Notes under the pieces: model-generated
What the model was told of the DNA's origin: nothing
What the model saw: only the letters and a program-made list of their open reading frames with translations
The model's database searches: none
Program-made: the position numbers and the translations under genes
Assembly (NCBI GenBank): GCA_948471335.1
Contig: CAOKRZ010000039.1
Coordinates: forward strand, 1-8,362
Reading direction: 5' to 3'
Length of the DNA stretch: 8,362 nucleotides
DNA from: an uncultured Christensenella sp.
Lineage (GTDB): Bacteria > Bacillota > Clostridia > Christensenellales > UBA1242
Part shown: positions 1-5,791 of the stretch, one piece after another
Position numbering within the stretch: position 1 is the stretch's first letter
Layout of the letters: every line of letters begins with the position of its first letter

Positions 1-655
1 TGCTGGCTTCTTGACCATTTACTTTGGTTAGATAATAACTTCTTGCGACTCCGTCACGGTGAATGTCAAAAAGTGCGTCAGGGCTTGAGTCATTAAGTTT
101 CTTTGCTGTCACTCCGCTTCTTGAATATGCGCTTGAGTTGTGAGGGATATGCAACGTTTCGTCAAGAGTGATCTTTATGCCTTTCTTTTCAAGCTCTGCT
201 TTAAACTTTTTCGCTACGTCATGGATTCCGCCAGCACCATAGATGCTGTCATAGCCGTCGCTTGGCTTATAGCTTTCATCGTTGTGCGTCATATACATTG
301 AGATATTTTTGTTTTGATTGGCTTTGCTCATAGAAGATGCTCTGCCTTTTTGCTTCTTTGTTATATTTGGTCTTTCAACATCTTTAATAAATTTTGCATA
401 GGCAATTCTGTTTTCTTCGTCAATGCGCTCAATTTCATATTGCTTGAAATCTTTTGTGAGTATGAGGTCTCCGACTTCGACATCGCTTTTTTCGAAAAGA
501 TATTCATTTTCAGTTGTGTAGACTATATAGCTATCGTTCACTTGTCCGTCAATCGCATAAGAGATGCTCACGTTTGACAATACGCAAAAAGGAAATGCCA
601 GCAAAAGCACAAAGGTTAAAAGAATTAAATTTTTGATAAGTATTGATTTTTTCAT
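1..655 (-). CDS. spoIIP: Stage II sporulation protein P (SpoIIP), 3' end outside window
   Basis: Partial gene: the N-terminal 218 codons are present and the C-terminus lies off the left edge. SpoIIP is a membrane-anchored amidase/endopeptidase that works with SpoIID and SpoIIM to thin septal peptidoglycan and drive engulfment of the forespore. Residues 1-34 form a signal or membrane anchor: a Lys-rich start, a hydrophobic core at about 5-27 and a possible cleavage after the SYA at 32-34. A short region (35-95) follows, then the amidase domain from about 117. Visible family motifs are YMTHNDESY (121-129, with candidate zinc ligands H124 and E127), a Gly-rich GAGGIHDV (140-147), HNSSAYSRS (172-180) and DIHRDG (197-202, H199). 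The pre-amidase region is shorter than in Bacillus and fits the short clostridial type. The ATG at 655-653 is the obvious start although no strong Shine-Dalgarno precedes it. The gene is divergent from tsaD. Identity comes from recognised motifs, not a search. Confidence 0.9.
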   Translation of the reverse strand, partial: MKKSILIKNLILLTFVLLLAFPFCVLSNVSISYAIDGQVNDSYIVYTTENEYLFEKSDVEVGDLILTKDFKQYEIERIDEENRIAYAKFIKDVERPNITKKQKGRASSMSKANQNKNISMYMTHNDESYKPSDGYDSIYGAGGIHDVAKKFKAELEKKGIKITLDETLHIPHNSSAYSRSGVTAKKLNDSSPDALFDIHRDGVARSYYLTKVNGQEAS

Positions 656-664
656 ATTCTTAAT

Positions 665-682
665 ATGTGCAAAAATGTGCAA
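665..682. repeat. 10-bp-spaced direct repeat between spoIIP and tsaD
   Basis: The sequence ATGTGCAAAA is followed immediately by ATGTGCAA, so the two copies sit on the same face of the helix. They lie 10-27 bp upstream of the spoIIP start codon. A regulator-binding site is possible, but a chance repeat in A+T-rich DNA cannot be excluded. Confidence 0.35.
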
Positions 683-687
683 TTTAT

Positions 688-716
688 TTGTTTTTTGGCA
701 ATATTTGTGGTATATT
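688..716 (+). promoter_or_regulatory. Candidate sigma-A promoter for the tsaD operon (extended -10)
   Basis: TTGTTT (688-693), a 17-bp spacer, then TATATT (711-716) preceded by TG at 708-709, which makes an extended -10. Transcription would begin near 723. This argues against a start codon at 667 and supports the ATG at 745 as the tsaD start. Confidence 0.5.
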
Positions 717-744
717 TATTGTTGTGAAAAGTTATTTTGAACGC

Positions 745-1785
745 ATGAAGGAAAAATATGAAGCTCTTAGGCACAAAAAAGATGTGCTTATACTTTCTAT
801 TGAGTCTTCTTGCGATGAAACAAGTATAGCCGTTGTTAAGAACGGAAGAGAGGTGCTTTCAAACATTGTTGCTTCTCAGATTGAGATTCATAGGCGCTTT
901 GGGGGAGTTGTCCCTGAAGTTGCTTCACGAAATCATATTACTGCAATTTCAAACATTTTGGATGAGGCGCTTGTCGCGGCAGGAATAACAAAAGAAGACA
1001 TTGACGCAATTGCTGTCACTTATGGCGCAGGGCTTGTTGGCGCACTTTTAGTTGGCGTGAATTTCGCAAAAGCTCTTGCTTACTCTCTCGACAAGCCTCT
1101 TATTGCAGTCAGCCATGTGCACGGGCATATAAGTGCGAACTACATTTCTCATCCCGTTCTCACTCCGCCTTTTGTTTGCCTTATGGTCAGTGGAGGACAT
1201 ACAGTGCTACTTAAAGTGAGTGACTATTATGACATGACTCTTCTCGGAACAACGGTTGACGATGCTGTCGGAGAGGCTTTTGACAAGGTTGCAAGGGTTC
1301 TGGGGCTTCCTTATCCTGGCGGGCCTGAAATTGACAAGCTTGCAAAGAATGGAAAGCCTAGCATCAAGTTCAGCGTTTCAAGCAGTTTGAAAAACAGTCT
1401 TAACTTCTCTTTCAGTGGAATTAAGACCGCAGTTGTCAATTTTGTGCATAACAAAACGCAGAAAGGCGAAAAAATAAACAAAGCAGACATCGCCGCGTCT
1501 TTTCAAGAGTGCGTGACTGATGAACTTTCTGGCAAGGCGATCCGTGCCTGCAAGGAGAGCGGACTTAACAAACTTGTTGTCGCTGGCGGCGTTGGTGCAA
1601 ACTATCGTCTTAAAGAAAAGCTTTTTGAAGCTTGTCAAAATGAAGGCATTGAATTTTTTAATCCAGTGTTAAAATACTGCACTGATAACGCAGCTATGAT
1701 TGGCTCTGCCGCTTTCTATATGATACAAAAGGGGATTGGGCTTGCTGACCTTAGTCTTTCAGCCAAGCCGAATGTGGATTTATAA
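745..1785 (+). CDS. tsaD: tRNA N6-adenosine threonylcarbamoyltransferase TsaD
   Basis: Cytoplasmic ASKHA-fold enzyme that, with TsaB and TsaE, transfers threonylcarbamoyl from threonylcarbamoyl-AMP to A37 of ANN-decoding tRNAs to make t6A. The 346-residue product matches the usual family length. Motifs, numbered from the 745 ATG, are SIESSCDETS (18-27), VPEVASRNH (56-64), SHVHGH (123-128, with metal ligands expected at H124 and H128), MVSGGHT (147-153), FSFSGIKTA (221-229), VAGGV (279-283) and YCTDNAAM (311-318, metal ligand D314). The frame stays open upstream to a GTG at 667, but those extra 26 residues resemble no TsaD and would overlap the promoter. GTG at 724 and 784 are other possible starts. 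No good Shine-Dalgarno precedes 745, so the start is only moderately certain. It is first in an operon, its TAA overlapping the next ATG by one base (TAATG). Confidence 0.95.
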   Translation: MKEKYEALRHKKDVLILSIESSCDETSIAVVKNGREVLSNIVASQIEIHRRFGGVVPEVASRNHITAISNILDEALVAAGITKEDIDAIAVTYGAGLVGALLVGVNFAKALAYSLDKPLIAVSHVHGHISANYISHPVLTPPFVCLMVSGGHTVLLKVSDYYDMTLLGTTVDDAVGEAFDKVARVLGLPYPGGPEIDKLAKNGKPSIKFSVSSSLKNSLNFSFSGIKTAVVNFVHNKTQKGEKINKADIAASFQECVTDELSGKAIRACKESGLNKLVVAGGVGANYRLKEKLFEACQNEGIEFFNPVLKYCTDNAAMIGSAAFYMIQKGIGLADLSLSAKPNVDL

Positions 1786-2516
1786 TGAAAGAGAAAATGA
1801 AAAACTTTTTTAAAAGTTTCAATTTGTACGATAAAATCTTTTTGCCAGTTGCCTTGATTGCGATAACAGTTGTTTCAATTGTTTTCAAATGTGACGCACT
1901 TTCAATTGTTTATTCGATTGTAGGAATTATTGCAGTTTTTAGTCTTTCAAAAGGATATTTCTTTGCACCAATTGTTTTGCTTGCGATGTATGGGCTTTAT
2001 TCCGCTCAGTCATATTTGCAAGCCCTTTATGGAGAAATGATTGTATCACTTGCAATTGTTGTTCCTCTTCAAATCTATACTTTTATTCACTGGATTATAA
2101 AAAAGAGAAAAGGCGAAGACCTTTCTGGCAAAATGATTGTGAGAAAACTTAGCTGGAAGGAATGGACAATCATAGCAGCTGCGACTTGCGCTATTGCAGT
2201 TGGTGCATATTTTATGCTTAAAGCATTCAATACAAATTTCCTCATTTTAAGCACTGCATCTTTGGCAATCTCCGTACTTGCGAACTATCTCACTATGCGT
2301 GGCAGCAAGTTTCAGTTTTTGGCATATATGGGTGTGAACATTTTGTGCTTAGTTATGTGGATTATGCCGCTTGCCAGCGGACAAGCAAACGGGACAACTT
2401 TTGTGCCAATCGCAGTAAGCATGCTTGCATTTTTTGTTAACAATATTTATGGCTTTATCAATTGGCTTAAACTTGAAAAATCTCAAAAAGAAAACAATGA
2501 GGAGGAAAAATGTTAG
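1785..2516 (+). CDS. pnuC: PnuC-family nicotinamide riboside / B3-vitamer transporter
   Basis: Integral membrane protein of 243 residues with about seven hydrophobic segments, the size and topology usual for PnuC facilitators, which bring nicotinamide riboside into the cell as an NAD precursor. The best family marks are YTFIHW (98-103) followed by a basic cytoplasmic stretch, and near the C-terminus NNIYGFINW, matching the conserved aromatic substrate-binding helix. The charged tail (KLEKSQKENNEEEK) should be cytoplasmic. The start overlaps the tsaD stop by one base, suggesting translational coupling. A second in-frame ATG at 1797 has a purine-rich stretch just before it and is an alternative. 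The stop overlaps the next gene by 7 bp. No riboswitch or NAD-responsive site is visible. Related PnuX/PnuT proteins transport riboflavin or thiamin, so the exact vitamer is an inference. Confidence 0.82.
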   Translation: MKEKMKNFFKSFNLYDKIFLPVALIAITVVSIVFKCDALSIVYSIVGIIAVFSLSKGYFFAPIVLLAMYGLYSAQSYLQALYGEMIVSLAIVVPLQIYTFIHWIIKKRKGEDLSGKMIVRKLSWKEWTIIAAATCAIAVGAYFMLKAFNTNFLILSTASLAISVLANYLTMRGSKFQFLAYMGVNILCLVMWIMPLASGQANGTTFVPIAVSMLAFFVNNIYGFINWLKLEKSQKENNEEEKC

Positions 2517-3706
2517 AATTACTTGCGCCAGCTGGCAATTTTGATAAGCTTGTCACGGCAGTGCACTTCGGCGCTGACGCTGTATATTTTGCTGGTAAGC
2601 AGTTTGGACTTCGTGCGTTTGCCGGCAATTTCACAGATGAAGAAATTGAAAAAGCAATGACCTTTTTACATGAAAATGGCAAGAAGGGCTATATCACGCT
2701 CAACATCGTTGCAAAAGATGTCGACTTTGAAAATCTTGATCCTTATCTTGCGCACCTTGAAAAGTGCAAGGTTGACGGGCTTATTGTTTCTGACGTTGGA
2801 CTTATCTATTATATAAGAAAAAACTTTCCTTCGCTTAATGTCCACGTTTCAACACAAGCAAATGTCAACAACAGTCAGTCAGCAAAGTTTTATGCCGATA
2901 TGGGCGTGACGCGAATTGTGCTTGCAAGAGAGCTTAGCCTTTCTGACATCAAAAGCGTAAGAAAAAATCTTCCAGAAAATGTTGAGATTGAAGCCTTTGT
3001 CCATGGAGCAATGTGCATTTCGTATTCTGGTCGCTGCCTGCTTTCAAACTATTTGACTGGACGTGACTCCAACCGTGGTGCATGTGTGCAAGCGTGCAGA
3101 TGGAAATATTTTATCCGCGAAGAAAGTCGCGACGACGAATATGAAATTCAAGAGGACGAACGTGGCACATACATCCTAAACTCAAAAGACCTTTGCATGA
3201 TTGAGCATGTGAAAGAACTTGAAGAAGCTGGCATTGCAAGCTTAAAAATCGAAGGGCGCATGAAGTCAGATTATTACGTTGCCTCTGTTGTCAACGCTTA
3301 TCGTCGTGCAATCGACGGAAAAGCTGATATTAAGACTCTTCTTGACGAACTTGAAAAAACAAGCCACCGCCGCTACACAACAGGTTTCTATTTTGGAAGT
3401 GACAACAAAGAGCATCTTGAAACTTCAATGCCAGTGCAGACTGCAGTTTTTATCGCGAAGGTTGTTGAAGATGAAAAAAACGGCTACGCAAAAGTCGAAA
3501 TGCGCAACCGCTTTAAAAAAGGCGATAAACTTGAAATCCTTTCGCCAACTGACGCATTTGGCAAAACGATCATAATTGACAAAATAATAAATGAAAAGGG
3601 TGAAGAGATTGACGACTGCAAACGTGTGCAAGAAATTGTTTCAATTTCAACTCCTTTCCACCTTCAAAAAGGCGACATCTTAAGAGTAAACAAAAACAGC
3701 GATTAG
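2510..3706 (+). CDS. trhP: U32-family Fe-S protein, TrhP-like (tRNA U34 hydroxylation)
   Basis: 398 residues. It opens with LLAPAGN (4-10), GADAVYFAGK (21-30) and LRAFAGNF (34-41), typical of the U32 fold. The U32 signature EAFVHGAMCISYSGRC lies at 161-176. Cysteines 169, 176, 192 and 229 are spaced like the four [4Fe-4S] ligands of UbiU/TrhP-type proteins. NLTGRDSNRG-like and QACRWKY segments follow, and a small U32 C-terminal beta domain covers about 315-398. U32 proteins were long listed as collagenase-like peptidases, but studied bacterial members (TrhP, RlhA, UbiU/V) act in prephenate- or oxygen-independent hydroxylation; TrhP makes 5-hydroxyuridine at tRNA position 34. Operon partnership with tsaD fits a tRNA role. 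A strong GAGGAGG at 2499-2505 precedes the ATG, and the 7-bp overlap with pnuC suggests coupling. The family call is firm; TrhP rather than another U32 subgroup is inferred. Confidence 0.85.
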   Translation: MLELLAPAGNFDKLVTAVHFGADAVYFAGKQFGLRAFAGNFTDEEIEKAMTFLHENGKKGYITLNIVAKDVDFENLDPYLAHLEKCKVDGLIVSDVGLIYYIRKNFPSLNVHVSTQANVNNSQSAKFYADMGVTRIVLARELSLSDIKSVRKNLPENVEIEAFVHGAMCISYSGRCLLSNYLTGRDSNRGACVQACRWKYFIREESRDDEYEIQEDERGTYILNSKDLCMIEHVKELEEAGIASLKIEGRMKSDYYVASVVNAYRRAIDGKADIKTLLDELEKTSHRRYTTGFYFGSDNKEHLETSMPVQTAVFIAKVVEDEKNGYAKVEMRNRFKKGDKLEILSPTDAFGKTIIIDKIINEKGEEIDDCKRVQEIVSISTPFHLQKGDILRVNKNSD

Positions 3707-3720
3707 TCTTCGCTGTTTTT
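3692..3720. terminator. Perfect-stem terminator, probably bidirectional
   Basis: AAAAACAGCGA (3692-3702) pairs perfectly with TCGCTGTTTTT (3710-3720) around a 7-nt loop. The T-run on the top strand ends the tsaD-pnuC-U32 operon, and the A-run on the left arm supplies a U-run for the convergent gene arriving from the right. The U32 stop codon (3704-3706) lies inside the loop and the last codons form the left arm. Confidence 0.88.
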
Positions 3721-3727
3721 GATATAT

Positions 3728-4342
3728 TTATTCTTCTTCTGAGTCGCTCTCTTTTAAAATTATTTTTAAAATGGATTCTATTTGCATTGCTTTTGATCGT
3801 GTGTTTTTATATGTGTTTGATTCTTTTTTAATCGTCTTATCAATCAAGTTGATATCAAATGAAGAGTTTGACAAATCGTTGGTTTCTATGTGTAATATCA
3901 TAGAATGGCAAGTTTCATAGGTGACAGAATTTGAAAGAGTGGTGCTTCTCCCTTTTATGCCGTTTGATAACATTTTAGCTTTATATTTACTTTTTTCTAC
4001 GCTTTGTCCTGATGTTACACTATTTCCGTCTTCTAAAATCTCGAAATAAGAAAGTTGAGAAAAGTTAAATACAATATAATTGTCAAGCCCTTCTGTTATT
4101 ATTGCCCATTTTTTATTGTCGATATCTAACAAAATCGAGCAATTATCTCCGCAAGTTGAGAAATTTGAGACCAATGAAATTTCTTTTGTTATTTTTAATC
4201 TTGTTGCAGATTTTAGGTTGTCTAGAAGGTCTGTTGAGAACTTCTTTTTTGAAAGGAATTTGAAAAGCCCTTGTTTTTTCATTCCATATAAGAAAAGACC
4301 TAATATAAGTCCGATACCAATAATTATAATTGCTGTTCCCAT
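3728..4342 (-). CDS. Membrane-anchored protein of unknown function, repressor-linked
   Basis: 204 residues from the ATG at 4342-4340. Residues 2-20 are a single hydrophobic helix followed by KK and a basic segment (MKKQGLFKFLSKKK), so the rest should lie in the cytoplasm. The body is mixed alpha/beta: KKWAIIT, then YFEILEDGNSVTSG, CHSMILHIET and a helical C-terminus ending in acidic residues. The pattern (aromatic strand, ILEDG..V..G, a C-S-LxI strand, a final A..I.SIL helix) resembles uncharacterised Firmicutes proteins with a PH-like core that often carry SHOCT or zinc-ribbon domains; this is recalled resemblance, not a search result. AAAGGAG at 4360-4354 precedes the start by 11 nt; a TTG at 4351 would be only 2 nt away and is less likely. 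It has its own strong promoter containing an operator for the divergent repressor. A role in phage or element immunity is a guess. Confidence 0.72.
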   Translation of the reverse strand: MGTAIIIIGIGLILGLFLYGMKKQGLFKFLSKKKFSTDLLDNLKSATRLKITKEISLVSNFSTCGDNCSILLDIDNKKWAIITEGLDNYIVFNFSQLSYFEILEDGNSVTSGQSVEKSKYKAKMLSNGIKGRSTTLSNSVTYETCHSMILHIETNDLSNSSFDINLIDKTIKKESNTYKNTRSKAMQIESILKIILKESDSEEE

Positions 4343-4374
4343 AAAATTCAATTCTCCTTTGTTTTTATATTCCT

Positions 4375-4404
4375 ATTATATATCTTACAATTGTAAGAAG
4401 TCAA
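4375..4404 (-). promoter_or_regulatory. Strong sigma-A promoter of the membrane-protein gene
   Basis: Reading leftward: TTGACT at 4404-4399, an 18-bp spacer, then a perfect TATAAT at 4380-4375. Transcription would start near 4368, giving a leader of about 25 nt that contains the AAAGGAG ribosome binding site. The whole spacer is filled by a 16-bp palindrome, so a bound repressor would block RNA polymerase directly. Confidence 0.82.
4383..4398. promoter_or_regulatory. Operator 1: perfect 16-bp palindrome
   Basis: TCTTACAATTGTAAGA is its own reverse complement and lies exactly between the -35 and -10 of the leftward promoter. It is the expected binding site for a dimer of the adjacent Xre-type regulator. 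The size is typical of Cro/CI-family operators. Confidence 0.75.
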
Positions 4405-4411
4405 GTATTTT

Positions 4412-4427
4412 TCTTACATTTGTGAGA
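4412..4427. promoter_or_regulatory. Operator 2: near-perfect copy over the repressor promoter
   Basis: TCTTACATTTGTGAGA matches operator 1 at 14 of 16 positions, with one full half-site (TCTTACA) and one altered half-site (TGTGAGA). Its start is 29 bp from that of operator 1. It overlaps the extended -10 of the rightward repressor gene, so it should mediate autoregulation, probably with lower affinity than the perfect site. Confidence 0.7.
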
Positions 4428-4431
4428 TAAT
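4423..4431 (+). promoter_or_regulatory. Extended -10 promoter of the leaderless repressor gene
   Basis: TGA then GATAAT (4426-4431) forms an extended -10; no good -35 stands 16-18 bp upstream. Six bases separate it from the ATG at 4438, so the transcript should begin at or within a base or two of the start codon. Confidence 0.55.
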
Positions 4432-4437
4432 ATTTTT

Positions 4438-4650
4438 ATGGAAAGTAAAAGTCTTTTTAAAGACAATTTGAAAACGCTTAGGCTTGAAAGGAATATAGGG
4501 CAGGTGGAGCTTGCAAAACAAGTTGGTGTAAGTAAAGGCATTATCAGTTTATGGGAGAACGGACTTAGGGAGCCAAATATGACATCGCTTATTGCACTTG
4601 CCACTTTTTTCGAGGTTAGTATTGATTTCTTAGTGGGGCTTGAAGACTAA
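4438..4650 (+). CDS. Xre/Cro-CI family transcriptional repressor (HTH_3)
   Basis: Seventy residues, essentially a single helix-turn-helix domain. KDNLKTLRLERNIGQVELA (9-27) forms helix 1 and the start of helix 2. VGVSKGIISLWENGLREPN (29-47) carries the recognition helix and the characteristic W-E-N-G-x-x-x-P turn. LIALATFFEVSIDFLVG (51-67) is the usual closing part of this fold. There is no C-terminal dimerisation or peptidase domain, so this is a minimal regulator of the SinR/Cro type, not a cleavable CI. No Shine-Dalgarno precedes the ATG: the upstream bases are an extended -10 and a T-run, pointing to leaderless translation. It is divergent from the membrane protein, with two palindromic operators between them, so it most likely represses both genes. 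A terminator follows at 4677-4708. The fold is certain; the target and the inducing signal are inferred or unknown. Confidence 0.9.
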   Translation: MESKSLFKDNLKTLRLERNIGQVELAKQVGVSKGIISLWENGLREPNMTSLIALATFFEVSIDFLVGLED

Positions 4651-4676
4651 AAAACAAAATTCTGCAAAAAATTTTT

Positions 4677-4708
4677 AAAAAATAGTCATAATTAGTTGAC
4701 TATTTTTT
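4677..4708 (+). terminator. Terminator after the HTH gene
   Basis: AAAAAATAGTCA (4677-4688) pairs perfectly with TGACTATTTTTT (4697-4708) around an 8-nt loop and ends in seven T. The stem is A+T-rich with only two G-C pairs, so efficiency may be modest. Its right arm also carries the -35 of the hrcA promoter. Confidence 0.68.
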
Positions 4709-4725
4709 TGTTATTGGCGTATAAT
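4696..4725 (+). promoter_or_regulatory. Sigma-A promoter of the hrcA-grpE-dnaK operon
   Basis: TTGACT (4696-4701), an 18-bp spacer, and a perfect TATAAT (4720-4725). The predicted start of transcription, near 4732, falls inside the CIRCE element, the usual arrangement for HrcA-controlled vegetative promoters. Confidence 0.85.
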
Positions 4726-4729
4726 AGTG

Positions 4730-4756
4730 CTAGCACATGGAGATAAAGAGTGCTAA
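4730..4756. promoter_or_regulatory. CIRCE operator (HrcA binding site), left half degenerate
   Basis: The right half, GAGTGCTAA (4748-4756), is a perfect match to the consensus. The left half, CTAGCACAT (4730-4738), keeps the TAGCAC core but departs from TTAGCACTC at three positions. The spacer is the standard 9 bp. An extra GTGCTA at 4727-4732 overlaps the left half and creates a second small palindrome, GTGCTAGCAC. HrcA bound here would block the operon until heat or misfolded protein occupies GroEL. Confidence 0.85.
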
Positions 4757-4782
4757 CAAAAGTCGAATTAAAGGAAGAATCT

Positions 4783-5787
4783 ATGGAACTTTCAGAAAGA
4801 AGAAAAGCCATTTTGTGTATGGCGGTGGAGGACTATATTAAAGACTGCTCGCCAATTACAAGCGGAGGAATTAAGGATCGGGCAAAGCTTGACTGTTCAA
4901 CGGCGACGCTGAGAAATGAGCTTAACACTCTTGAAGCGATGGGCTTTTTAAGGCAGCTTCACACTTCGGGGGGAAGAATTCCTACTCCACAGGGCTATCG
5001 GTTTTATGTTGAAAACCTCTTAAGCAGTGTCACTGCTTCAAACAGTGAACTTGAAAATGTAAGAAAACTTATCTCTTCAAGGACGAACAGTTTGACGGAT
5101 ATTGTTTCTGGCATTGCAAAGATTGTAAGTCAGGCAACAAACTATCCAACAGTTGTTGTTATGCAAGGGCTTGACGGACTTATCTTAAATGATTTTAAAA
5201 TCATACCGCTTCTTGAAAACAAAGTTATGGTGCTGATTGGGACAATGGCAGGATACATCACTGACACGCTTGACATAGCTGCAACTGCGCAGGAGTGCAA
5301 CGACGCATCGGCGTATCTGACCAAGAATTTCAAAGGCGAAACCATTGGGGCGATGATTGAAAACATTGAAGAATATAGCCTTGGAATGCATGGAGAGATC
5401 AAAGCTTTCCAAAAAGTTGTTGACACGCTTATTGGGGGGCTCAAGAAACTCAATAATCAGCGGCTTATCGATGTGCGAAGAGAGGGAAGCGCGAAGCTTC
5501 TTGAAAACAGCAGTGACATTGAAGGCGCAAAGAAAGTGCTTAAAATCCTTGATGACGAAAAGGAGCTTACCGGCGCGCTTGAGCTTAGCGGCAATGGCGG
5601 AATTGAGGTTTCGGTTGCTGAAGAAGACGGAAGCGATTGTTCGGTCATCAAAGCGCCAATCTGTTTTGAAGGCAAGCAGCTTGCGTCAATTGGCGTTATT
5701 GGGCCTCAGCGAATGGACTATGCTGGTATTGCGTCAGCTTTGAAAGTTGTTATAGACGAACTTAATCAAACAAAAAGAGAGGAATAG
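4783..5787 (+). CDS. hrcA: Heat-inducible transcription repressor HrcA
   Basis: DNA-binding repressor of class I heat-shock genes; it binds CIRCE as a dimer and depends on GroEL for activity. The 334 residues match the family length of about 340. The N-terminal winged helix (about 1-75) includes LSERRKAIL, the recognition helix STATLRNELNTLEAMGFL and the wing motif HTSGGRIPTPQGYRFYV; the second residue of the usual SAGRIP motif is Gly here. The rest is the GAF-like dimerisation domain with its inserted segment. The ATG at 4783 is preceded by AAGGAA (4771-4776) with 6 nt spacing, and its product starts as HrcA proteins do. The upstream in-frame GTG at 4750 also has GGAG 7 nt before it but lies inside CIRCE and would add 11 unrelated residues. 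First gene of the operon; grpE begins 4 bp after its TAG, so all three genes are autoregulated. Confidence 0.95.
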   Translation: MELSERRKAILCMAVEDYIKDCSPITSGGIKDRAKLDCSTATLRNELNTLEAMGFLRQLHTSGGRIPTPQGYRFYVENLLSSVTASNSELENVRKLISSRTNSLTDIVSGIAKIVSQATNYPTVVVMQGLDGLILNDFKIIPLLENKVMVLIGTMAGYITDTLDIAATAQECNDASAYLTKNFKGETIGAMIENIEEYSLGMHGEIKAFQKVVDTLIGGLKKLNNQRLIDVRREGSAKLLENSSDIEGAKKVLKILDDEKELTGALELSGNGGIEVSVAEEDGSDCSVIKAPICFEGKQLASIGVIGPQRMDYAGIASALKVVIDELNQTKREE

Positions 5788-5791
5788 AACA

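Noticed and set aside
314..577. Rightward open frame of 87 codons
   Set aside because: It is antisense to spoIIP, whose reading frame shows clear amidase motifs; the product is Phe/Cys/Ile-rich with no recognisable domain or ribosome binding site.
656..730. Sigma-E or sigma-A promoter for spoIIP
   Set aside because: A TTCACA-17-AATATT pair can be drawn leftward (728-700), but it overlaps the better rightward promoter and is weak; no match to the Bacillus sigma-E consensus stood out at a workable distance.
667..744. N-terminal extension of TsaD from GTG 667
   Set aside because: The 26 added residues match no TsaD and would span the candidate promoter and the direct repeat.
4343..4351. TTG 4351 as the start of the membrane protein
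   Set aside because: Only 2 nt separate it from the ribosome binding site; ATG 4342 is in frame with 11 nt spacing.
4750..4782. HrcA start at GTG 4750, which has GGAG 7 nt upstream
   Set aside because: It lies inside the CIRCE operator and adds 11 residues foreign to HrcA; the ATG at 4783 has its own AAGGAA and gives the family N-terminus.
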